From Pieris napi (taxonomy: Eukaryota; Arthropoda; Insecta; Lepidoptera; Pieridae), in assembly GCF_905475465.1 (NCBI RefSeq), contig NC_062257.1, forward strand, positions 4,526,001-4,590,000: 64,000 nt of DNA, given 5' to 3'. Below the pieces are notes generated by a model. It ran no database searches. It saw nothing but the letters and a program-made list of their open reading frames with translations, and had not been told where the DNA came from. A program made the position numbers and the translations under genes. Shown here one piece after another: positions 25,201 to 37,200 of the stretch. The number at the start of each line of letters is the position of its first letter. Within the stretch, counting starts at the first letter, position 1.

Positions 25201-28200
25201 TTAAATAGCCCATATCGTTTTTTTTTTAATTTAATAGGAGGCAAACGGGCAGGAGGCTCACCTGGTGTTAAGTGATACCGCCGCCCATGGACACTCACAA
25301 TGCCAGAAGGCTCACAAGAGCGTTGCCGGCCTTTCAAGAATTGGTACGCTCTTTTCTTGAAGGATCCTAAGTCGTAATGGTTCGGAAATACTTCAGTGGG
25401 CAGCTGGTTCCACATAGTGGTGGTGCGCGGCAAAAATTGCCTTAGCAAACGCTCAGTTGTGGAACGACGGACGTCGAGGTGATACGGATGGTATTTTGTA
25501 TTTTGCCGTTCGATAAATGGGATATCAAACAAACTTATCAAGTAATGAATATTTTATTCATGTTTAATGTTTTACAAAAAGAAAAGTTGGTTCAAAGTTA
25601 AAAAGGATGTCTATATTTACATCGCATCCTTCCGTTTCATTCAGACGGGAGCCGGAAGTCGTAATATAATAACAATTAATCACTGTTTCTGACAAATGTT
25701 TATACAATGTCTAGTTGCGAGTAGCGTGCGCATCTCGCAATCAATTTAATAGTTAACAAGATTTAAAATTTAAATAATGAGTTGTGTAGGCCTGCGCGTG
25801 CGACACTCATATGGTACAGACACACACCCACACACATACACATAATTTACACATACACACATACCCTATGTGGTTTCCTCTATATATTGTAATGTATTGT
25901 ATTGTATCTTTGTCGATCCGAAGTGGTGGAGGCCTGATGACCTGAAACACAGGTACTCTTACCTTTAGCAGGCTCACACAGACTTGCTTTGTCCATAAAC
26001 AGAAGTAAGAATATAACTGTCACTTGCTTATGTACTAAGTTTAAGTTTTTCTGAGAAAATAAATAAATAAATAATAAATATGGTGAAGGCATTAGACCCG
26101 AAACTTTGACGTGTGTCAGGCGCTATGTGTCTATTAGAAAAATAATAGACACGAAAAAGATACAGAAATCTAAGTGAAGTTTAGCTTGCTTGGATTTCTA
26201 GAACTATCTAATAACCACCTTTTTTTGAAGTCAGTTAATAAATATACATTTCCGTGTATTGAAGACAAGAAGAATCCAAAAAATATTATTCAAAATTAAT
26301 AATTTTCTGGCTTTTAAGTCGAAATTTTTTTCATTTGATCGTTGTTTTCGTACTTGAGTACGAAAGTAAATTTTGTCTAGTTAATTCTAAATGATTGTTT
26401 AAAGCCGCCTAGTTCAATAATCACTACATGGTATAAAACAAAGTCGCTTTCTCTGTCCCTATGTCCCTTTGTATGCTTAAATCTTTGAAACTACGCAACG
26501 ACGACGATTATATGTATAATAACATCCATGAAATATTGGAGAAGTACTGTTATTTTTGCGGTTTCTAATGTGATGTCGTAAATAATTACATTTTTTCCGC
26601 TTACATTGCGAACTCTACGAGATTTATCAAAATAATATACTACGTATTGTACACATTGAAAAGGTCTACAGAAAACTCCGCGATGGTATATGTCTATCTC
26701 TCATGGATAAAATTTTGTAATTTACTTTTTACGACAAATAATGGCTAATTTTCGAAGCGTTTTTAACCAATACGGCATTAATCTCTATCCAATTAAATAT
26801 CTTAAATACAGTATTGATTTAATATAGATCTATATGGCTCTTTACAACATATAATTTAAATGAATATTTTCGAAGATATTCCAAGAAGCCGGAGGCCGCG
26901 GTTCTCTCTATTCTCTATAGCACTTTGAATTTAGTATCAGCATTGCATCTGTGCGAAGCCGGGGCGGGTCGCTAGTATTTGTATACTGGTAGGTACAAGT
27001 AGTTAAACTTTAATAAGACTAACGTTTTAATGCTCTTGATTGTTGTTCCATATTAAAATAGTTGCGTCTTTCATCGATATTTTTTAGTAGCGAGCGACTT
27101 AAGCTGAGATTCCATACGTCAAAAATACATTCGGAAGTCATAGTTCCCGCTCTAGTTTCTGAAACTCACCTTTAGGATTATAGTATAAATCACGCGCTAG
27201 AACCTTTTTAGGTCTGGGCCTCAGATTTCTGTACTTATTTCATGATCATTTTAAATCTAATAGGCAAGTAATAAATCGAAATCGGATTACGGCGTTTATT
27301 GAGGCGTCAATGTAGGATTCGTGGAGTTGTAGGTCTTCTTCGACTTCCGCATTCGCCATCATAACGTTAATTAGTCATTAATTTACACGAAGAGCGGATC
27401 TAGCGATTTTTTCAGGATAGGTCAAAGTTGGTTTTTAAAGTATAGAGGCAAACTACTAGATTATTTTTATTTAAACATCATTTAAAGTACCAATAACTAA
27501 TTAATAATAATAATAATAAATTAGCCTCATTTATTCCCTGAATAATTAATTCATATTTACAAAAGATACTATAAGAACTAGCGTTTTTTTTACACATCAT
27601 ACATATATCTATGGTATATGTTACAAACTCTTTGTCTAAAATGTATGACAATTTAGGTACACGTTATAAAAAATTAATAAATTCAATTCAAATATATACA
27701 AAATGAAATAAAAATACCAGAAATTTTTGTTAAGCAGGAAAGAAAAAATTCCAAGAAAAACAGACGAATCTATAACGCGATTTCCGTACCCATATAACGC
27801 GATATTTCCCCTCTATAACGCGGATATTTCTCAAGTTAAATATTTCTGTAGTGTGAAATTTATAATAAGTTTCTTATTTTGTCAAGGCCATAATAAGTTT
27901 TGCTTACCTTCGCACCTGTTTCAATTGTTTTGTTATAAATAGTGTTGCCCAAAATCGGTCTTGGTCTTGCAGTCTTGGTCTTGTTCTTGCGTTTTTGCAA
28001 GACCAAGACCAATACCAAGACCGCCTTATTATAGCAAGACCAATACCAAGACTGAACCCTGCAAGACTTGAGCAAGACAATACTTAAGCCTGCAAGACTC
28101 TTGCGTCTTGCAGTTAAGACAAACTGAGATTTGGGCGTTATTAAGTAGGTATTTGGTTTCAATCCCGATTTTGAGAAACGTTCCCCAGTATCAAAACCGT

Positions 28201-31200
28201 AGGTATCACAAATCATAACACTAAACTAAGGGCTGCAGTTGTATTTGTAATTGGCAACGTGCCGCTCGTCTGAAAGCACCCTGAAACGTATTGTATTGAT
28301 TAGGTAGGTAAGTACTTATTATATTTCAACAATTTATTAAGTAGGTAGCGTGTTAATACTCACAAATCTGTTCCCTAATAACTTTCTAGCAAAGTTCATA
28401 CCTTGTAGGTATCTACCTATAATAATATGTTATGCTTGTTTATGTCTAATGTGCAGATCTAACGTTAGTACTCGTAGGTTGGTGTGTGCTTAAAATTATA
28501 GTTAACAAAATTATATAAACATCATGTAGGTGTGAAACTTATGTTTCAAAGTTTATATTATTCTTCTATTTAGCAAAATTTAAAACTAACAGCGAGTCGA
28601 GTAGGTCTAGTAACAGTTTCTACGGCAGCCAATATTATGGTACAGACGCCAGCACATCAAGCTACTACAATCTATCAAATTTCTTCAACAGATTTTCAAG
28701 TTTATCGCTAAAGAATTAAGGTTCAAAGTTGATTGGGGAAATGTGACGTTCTGCGAATAAACTGTTGGTCGGTCGGTGTATTAAATACCTACTTATTTGA
28801 TAATTTACCGACAAAGACGCCGCGGTTTGCAACAAGTGTAACACAGCATTTGACACTGAGCGCCGCATTCGCCGACAGGTTCGCCGCCGGACAGAGGCAC
28901 ACAAATTTTTACCTATTTTGGTAGGGTTGGTATAGGAGTATAAAATTAAATGACCTTGAAGATGTCCCAGCAGTAGGTAGGTATAAATTGAATGCTCTGA
29001 GTTTTTTTTATTTAAATACATTCTCACACTGGCTTGAATTCGAACACTACAGCGTTAAAAGCTGTCGGGCGAGATGATAATTAATAACTAAGTAGGTATT
29101 GCATCTATTGAATTGCGAATATTTTGATTTCGAAATAATCATTGTTAATATCGGTAAATGATAGATAGTGAGTGATACCTAGGTACTAAAATGTGAGCAG
29201 CAAGATTGAAAAGTGTATATGCCATGTCAGTGCTTTCAATAAGTTTATTTTAAAAAAGCTGTCTAGTAAGATTTAGAGTTTACCATTCAATTACACACAA
29301 CATATTATTGAAAAACAAAAATTATGAAAAAGATATTTAGACTGAGTACTTAGGGTCGATTCGACCAAACAAGAGTAAATCTTAATCTTAGAATAAATCG
29401 TCAGTTAATCGAGAGTAAATAAATTTTACGTTTTACCAACTACAAATTCTAAGAATAGTGGGCTTATTCGGGAATTGCAACTATACCGCCGTTTCGCACG
29501 GAATAACAGCTATTCCTAGAATAATTTAATGGCGTCAGTCAGTCCAATCAGCTGATTTCTGTCATTTCACAAATATGTATTCTGTGTTTTAATTTCAAGT
29601 CAACGCAACGCACTAAATTAATAGTCTGGCATTGTATAATGAAACGTTTAAACAATTTAGTATTTATTTATTTATTTTTAGATTTTTTATTTTCTATAAT
29701 ATTAGAATGAAATTCAACTAGGCTCAAGAGAAGTTCCTTTTTAGACGAAAGCCTCAAACAAACAAGAAATAAAAACTTTTTGTTGTCGTTTGACACCTGT
29801 TAAAAGCTACTTTTTCACACTATAATACGGCAAAATCGAGTTGACATGATGTATGCTCTTACACTGTCCCGTTGTAGAATAACATTTATTTGCCCAGTTT
29901 TATTTTCGTTCACCATTTTCTTGCTATTCGCGTATTGTTATTCCTAGCGCAATTATACTATCGATTACGTGGACAAACGACTATGGATTTACTCGAGATT
30001 AAAATCATGGAATAGATTATTCTTGGTATAGTTACTCGTGTATAAATTGAAGTTTGGTCGAATCGACCCTTAGGAAATTAGTAGAAAAAATATTCTATCG
30101 TGGATACCTAGTTATTAAAAAGTGGATAAACGTTGTGTTTACTTAATTTTATTTTTCTGTGCTAATGCCAACATTGACAACCCCACCAAAATAGGTAAAA
30201 ATTTAGTCCGCTTCTAGACTTTGTGTTGCCGCCGTCGCTTTCATGTCAAAGGTCGCCGCCACTGCCCATGTTCTAAAGAATAAAATAAGTTTCCGGGTGC
30301 TCAGAACGGACGCAAATAGATTATGTTGTCCTCGCAAGGAAGAATGTAGTAGTAAGGATAGGTAGATTTTATAAAAATTGTTGTAAGTAATAAAAATATA
30401 CCTAGTTTATATTATTACTAGCTGGCCTGGCGAACATCGTACCGCCTAACAGTCGATTCTTTATTTGTTTAAAATACTTATTCTGCTATTCGGGACACCG
30501 GTCTAGCTAGTAAGATAAAAAAAGAAAATTGATAAGACAACAAATACATTATGTCAAAAAATAAAAAATTTACCTTCCCGGAACCCCTCCACTAACACTT
30601 GAACTTTATGCTATGGTATTAAAGTTCAAATTCACTTTTAAGTATTATTGCGAATATTTTGTATGGGAATATAGAAAAGTGTTGTTTTTAGACTGATTCA
30701 CTCAATTTTATTTTAATTTTTCTCCGTAAGAACCATCTTCGTACTTCAAGGTATATTATTAAAAAAAATCAGACAAATCGGTCAAACCGTTTTCATGTTA
30801 TGTCGTGACAACGGAAAACGGGTTTCATTTTTATATATATAGATTACCTATTATACCTTTTTAAAGAACATTGCACTGCAAAATTGGAAGTGGGTGATTT
30901 TAACAAACTTGAAACGTGGAAAAGCTCCAAATATGAGCGACGTCATATTGCTTTACGCATTTTGTTTTAAAATCATCGAGAATTGCAGTGTCGGTTTATC
31001 AACTTCTATCGTACCTACTCTAGTAGCGACTATTGTCTTCAGCGATGATTTACTAAATAAATAAAAATAATCGTCGTGTAGGTACGACGATTATTTTTCT
31101 AAGGAATACAATTTTGTTGTAGTAGGTACCTACATCGTTTCTTACTTACACATACTTTAACGACAGTACCTACGTAGAAAAGCGCGCCAGTCACGAGTAC

Positions 31201-34200
31201 GACAAATTGCCTAAAAAATGTACCTACGCACACTGTAATGAAATCTGCTAATCTCAACACAATGCCTGTAGCCTGCCTGCTATTATTGGTTGATGAACAT
31301 TGTACATTGGTGAATGCTCCAGGATAGCCCGCAAGCCCCCACAAATAGCAATAGGCAAATAGGTATTTGCAAGTCTTGCGAGACTTGCGAGACTCTTGCT
31401 GCAAGATCAAGACCAAGACCAAGACTGAGAGCGCAATACCAAGACCAAGACCAGGTGTATTGACGCAAGACAATACCAAGACTGGCCTAAGTCTCGTCTT
31501 GGTCTTGCATTTGGGCAACACTAGTTATAAAAGTATACTATAGAGTATACTCCTACAACGCGATACCCTATAACGCGGTCCGCCTTATCCGCTGGGGGGA
31601 TTACTGTGTAATAATTTAACAAAATATTATTTAAAAGATTTCTAACGGTTTTTTATAGAATGTCTTAAAAAAAGGTCCTAAATTCCCTGATACGTGATAA
31701 GCCGGCTAACTAGCTAGCCTTCACTGTTAATAAATTAGAAAATTATCACTAAATAAATTCAATGCCCTCGTTAAACGAAAATTAATCAACAAAGCTTTTT
31801 ATAAATTTGAGGACTACTTAAATGATCCTAATCGTTGGGATTGATTTACGGCAGTTCAAACAATTTGTATGACTCAATACTTGGCGATTAAAGAGTGGCG
31901 GAAAGTTTCTTGCCAGTTATTCTTATACGCTTTGCGCCCTTCTTGCGAACTGGTAGGAAATATAAATTTACAATTAATTTAACTTCTTTTTGACGTTCAT
32001 AAGTGTACTTGTTTACCTATGTGAATAAAGATATTTTGAGTTTGAGTGATTATCATAATGGTATAAATATAATTCTTTATTCCAGGGTGCTGGGTCCCAC
32101 TGCGGTGCTACAATTGGCGCAGCGCGATGAGCCACCACCAGCGAACGCACGTCCTCTATACTCTTTGGCCATGCGAGGAGCTGTCATATGCTTCTCGGGC
32201 TTTAGAAAAAAGGATGAACTTGTAAGTTAATTCGGTTCTTTAATGTTTAAAAAAAATGGTGTGTTAAAAGGACGGCAACTCACTCGCGAGCCCTCTGGAA
32301 TTAAGTGTCCAGCGGCGGTATCACTGACAGAAGAACCTCACTTGTTCGTCCCCCTTGTTCTATAAAATGTATGAATACAATTATCAACGGAGATATATTT
32401 CTGAGGTCATAGGTTTGAACCCCGGCTGTGCACCAATGGTCTTTTATATGTGCGCGTTTAACACTCGTTTGTAAAAAAATTGAACTGTTCACTTAAGAAA
32501 CAAGGAAGAAATTACTAATTGTTAACGAAACACAGTAAGTCAATTTTCAAAACATAAAGAAAAACTGAAATTTAAATTACAAATAATTAAAAAAAATCGA
32601 ATAGCTCCCCTTCAACAATCCCCTTCTGATCAACTACTTGCCTATTGAAAAAAGGTTTCGTGTACTTATGTACGCGCGTAAGAAGTGATTGCATGCAAAT
32701 AATTAATTACAATTAAATAATCAAAGACTGGAAAAGGAGTCATTATAGTCAATATAGTTCAGTTTACAGTTGAAAAATTAAATAAATAAAAATATTATTA
32801 TTATTCTCTTACATTTAGTGTAACATAAATTATATTATTATTCTAATGTTGTTTTTAAATCATGTCCAATGCCGTAGCAACTTCATTCTGTTAATTTTGT
32901 GTCACGGTGCGCGCGCATCGTAAAATTTCACTCTCATCAATTTTTCATAACGCGCCTAAAGAAGTATCGTTTCGTGACCATTTTTTTTTAACTTAAAAAA
33001 AAAATGGTCACGAAACGGATATAGATATCTGTAGCCAAGATCAAAGGTTGTTTTTGTATAAAAGTAAAGTGCTTTTACATAGGAAAATAAAATCATAGAG
33101 ACAACTACTAGTTGTTAATTTTATTAATTTTGATTTCACAGACGTACCTAATAACGCTAATACACTACATGGGTGGTTCAATACGGAAAGACATGTCAAG
33201 TAAAGTGACCCATTTGATAGCGGCCGCCGCTACGGGCGATAAATATCGATATGCTTCGGGCTTTGGGCTCCCGGTGCTGGCGAGGTCATGGGTTGATGCA
33301 TGTTGGGAGAGACGGGATGATCCAGCATGTCTGGCCACTGATGATGCTATTATTGTAAGTATTACATTCTTGTGCAGCCTTCGGCGTGCAACTCATACCT
33401 GAGGTCGTAGGTTCGATCCCCGGCTGTGCACCAATGGACTTTCTATTATTCGATCGTACGGTGAGAAATCCGACATGTTTTAGACTCAAAAAGTCGACGG
33501 CGTTTGTCAGGTATTGGAGGCTGATCACCTACTTGCCTATTAGTTGACAAATGATCATGAAACAGATTCAGAAATCTGAGGTCAGACCTAAAGAGGTTGT
33601 AGCGCCACTGATTATTATTATTATTACATTTTTTATATATGAAAACGTACGAAGGTTCACTAGTTATTTATTAAACAATATAAGCTACCATTACAGATTA
33701 CTCCAGTGCGGTAACTATTTACATCACATACAAAATATGACATACACATAAAAAAACAACACAACATTAAGCAGTAATAGATTATAATATTTACAAACAG
33801 ACTCATTGTATGTTATTTTTTTTACATAAAGAACATTTTTTTTTAAACTTTGTAGATATTGATTGTTCTTTAATATTGTGGTTTTGTTTTCTGTCAAAAG
33901 TTTAGTAGGGATCCTTATTTTTTTCTTGCAATTAAAATAACCTATATTAATTAGTGATAATGTAGCATTAAAACGGTGAAAGAATTTTTTAAATAGGTCC
34001 AGTACTTTTTGAGCCAATTCGTTACAAACACACTTACATAAAAATCTTTCCTCTTTATATTATATACAGGATAATGTAAAATCCGTATTTGGATTATTAT
34101 TTCGTATCACCTGGATGTTCCACAACTGAGTAATTGAAGTCTAAAGGCTCAATTTTTAGCAGATCTATTATTGTGATTGCATTATGAAGTCGTGACAATG

Positions 34201-37200
34201 TTGCTTTTTAAAACAGTACCAACAATTATTTTTTATAGAATAAAATAGGGAATATATGTACAAATCGTTCAAGTTTAACTTATTGCTACATAATTAATTT
34301 TCTTCATATCTATATTGTATTAAAAAATGCAGTCATTTGAATGCGCAACCCCCTGAGACCATGTTTAGCGGTTTCCCTCATATATAATGTCTCAATTTAT
34401 TGTTACACTAGATCTGCTGGCCTGGCGAACATCGTACCGCCTAACAGTCGATTCTTTATTTTTTTAAATACTTATTCTGTTATTCGGGACATCGGTATAG
34501 CTAGTAAGATAAAAAAAAGAAAGTTGATAATACAACAAATACATTGTCAAAAATAAAAATTTACCTTCCCGGAACCTCTCCACTAACACTTGAACTTTAT
34601 GATATGGTATTAAAGTTCAAATTGCCTTTAAATATTATTACGACTATTTTGTATGGGAATATAGAAAAGTGTTGTTTTTAGACTTTTTCACTTATTTTTT
34701 TTTAATTTTCCTCTCCGTAAAAACCATCCTCGTACTTTAAGGAATATTATAAAAAAAGAATCAGACAAATCGATCAAGCCGTTTTCATGTTATGTCGTGA
34801 CAACGGAAAACGGGTTTCATTGTTATATATTACTAGTGGACCCGACAGACGTTGTCCTGCATGATATTTCAAGCGATTAGTAAAGCAAAGTATGAAAGTA
34901 CTGACTGCAGCGCCACCTGCCGGGCTGATTTGTGAATCTAAACCATTCCCAGATCCCCTTGAACACACACAAAAAATTTCATCATAATCGGTCCAGTCGT
35001 TTGAGAGAAGTTCAGTGACATACACACTCACAGAAGAATTATATATATAAAGATATAGATAAAGTTTGTCTTTCTATTAATTACCGACGTGATCATCTTC
35101 TTCTGTTTGATGACCATATAATTTTGCCTTTCAGAAAGAGCATAAGTTGCGAGTATTCGCGGGTGCAAGGGTTTGTTTTGTGGGATTCCCCGAAGATGAG
35201 ACTCAGCACATGGCTGAGGTACTTGCGAGTAATGGTGGGGCCTCATGCCAGTTGGATGATCCCGACTGCACACATGTCGTAAGTATTTTACCAGAATTTA
35301 CGTAATTGACTCTAAAATTTACCTTTTTTTTCTGTATGTTTATCGCTCTTAGAGGATTTTATCGTTTTTAAGGATAAATGTTAGTGTAAGTCACATGCCA
35401 CGTATGGCTCAGTAGAATTGCCAATCATTAGTTTCCTAGAAACATGTCAAGTATTACGTAACGAATTTGGGGGGAGGGGATGCTTTTGTAAAACGATGCG
35501 GGGCGGGGATTGAATTACGCTTTATTGTTAATGTTATTTTCGACTTACTACCAGTACTTTACACCACATAATGGTAACTTTTAAGAAACGTTTTACTATT
35601 GGGTACAGAAAAACGTTACGGCGCGTTACATGGGGGGGATCAATAATCTCCAATAATTGCGTGACGTAATACTTGAACGTCATTAGGAACTTTCTTGTTC
35701 ACATCTTTGCATTTTCAAGCGACATTTCCCTTAGAATTAGGTTTTGCCTAAGCATTGACGTTGCCCACTCCTACGGCTTAAAGTCGACCCATTGTCTAGT
35801 CTTTGTTTCACAGCTTCAGCAAAACCAGCCAGCTTTATCATATTATAGCACTTTCATATTAGCGTAATTACACAGTGAGTAGTTGCTTCCTCTTAGTTCC
35901 TTCAATAGTTCCAAAATATTTAATAGAGGCTTAAGATTGCATGAAGATTGGAATGGCTGCATTACATCATTGCTTGGTGTGTTCCACACATGTTTCAGGT
36001 TATGGCCAATGGGGAGACTTTCGGTCGTTCGCTTATCCTTTCACCCCATTCGAATACCCCTAACTCGACAAAAATCCGCTCAACTCCCACAAGACCTCAG
36101 ACCACACCAAAAACCTCCCTCTATCGGAGACTCTCAGCACGTTTGTCGGGTTGTCGCTCTAGTCCAAATAAAAGCAATACAATAGAAGATGAAAGAGAAA
36201 AGCGTTTACAAAATGCAAGAGATAGGTTTAGAAAAACAAAGAATGATAGTTGCGAAAGTAAAGACGAGAGCAGTGTTAGTAATAGTGAGCCCGTGGCTAA
36301 CGTAGGTAGTGAAAATGAAATTGATAGTATAGATGCACGGAAGTACAAAAATAGCGATAAAGAAAATAAGCATGTGGTACACATAAACAGAGCACCCTTC
36401 AAAGACAAAAGAGAAGCGTTTAAAAATAAATCTATGAATATATTCAATATTGTAGACTGTTTAACTGAAGCCGGTTCTTTAAACTCATCATTAACAAAGA
36501 GTCTATGTGATTTGGATTACAAAGATGAAACTGGATTTTTGTTACCATCATCAGCTGAGTGTAACTCGACTACAACGATATCATCAGCTAAAAAGAGGAG
36601 TCGCAATTCAACTGACTCTAATATACAAGTAAGTCCAATAGATGCGAATTTATCACCGGACAAAACAGAAGACTCCACTTGGAAGTCAATCAAAAGACTG
36701 AAAATTAAAGACTCTTTCAAGTTCAAGAATAGACCGACGATATTTAAACGCACTAAAAAGGATTCAGTGACGAAAGTTGCGGGTGATATTTCTGTAGAAC
36801 CAGTTAGTCCTGATGTAAAACCAACGGATCCGGCAGGAGAATTTGTAGCATCAACATCGTCACCTATAAGAGAAGATGATAATACATCAATATGTTCAAT
36901 GAATCTCAGCAAACAGTCCAACATCTTTGACACTTCATTCACATCCATGAAAAGCTCGAAAACTGTGAAGTCCAAACTTCGCAGAAGTGTGAAATCTTTC
37001 ACAGCATCGTTTAGAAGCGAGCGAAAAAAGAAGTATGAGAAAAGAGCTGAACGTAATACAGTGGAAGTGGATCCTTCCCATCTCATTGATTTGAAGAATG
37101 TGTCTACACCAAAGAGAGATCTGGATGATATGCATTTAGATATATCACCAGTACAAGTCGATACAGTCGATAGTACGGATATGAGAACGCCCAAAGTGTT

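Larger units (their letters stand above)
27940..31523. mobile_element. hAT-like element, 3.6 kb, with 8-bp target duplication
   Basis: The inverted ends TAGTGTTGCCCAAA / TTTGGGCAACACTA are flanked by a perfect 8-base duplication GTTATAAA (27932-27939 and 31524-31531), diagnostic of the hAT superfamily. Both subterminal regions (27955-28110, 31365-31510) are arrays of AAGACCAAGACC / GGTCTTGGTCTTG words. No hAT transposase could be read; small ORFs at 28716-29027 are not convincing. It contains a MITE (29353-30069) and a repeat (30418-30843). Confidence 0.8.
27700..31612. mobile_element. pogo-like CAGTAATCCCCC element split by a hAT insertion
   Basis: 27760-27840 (TCTATAACGCGATTTCCGTA, CCTCTATAACGCGGATAT) and 31532-31612 (CTATAACGCGGTCCGC..GGGGGGATTACTGT) are the two halves of the family seen at 22712-22937. 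The hAT-like element at 27940-31523 lies between them. The left tip is not clearly preserved. Confidence 0.5.

Noticed and set aside
27860..28216. 118-codon minus-strand ORF at the left end of the hAT element
   Set aside because: It translates the same terminal hexamer array; no transposase motif.
28716..29027. Possible hAT transposase fragment
   Set aside because: No zinc-finger or dimerisation-domain motif is recognisable and the frame is short.
31099..31521. 140-codon minus-strand ORF in the hAT element
   Set aside because: Its sequence (VLVLVLILQQ-like) simply translates the AAGACC repeats and AT-rich flank.
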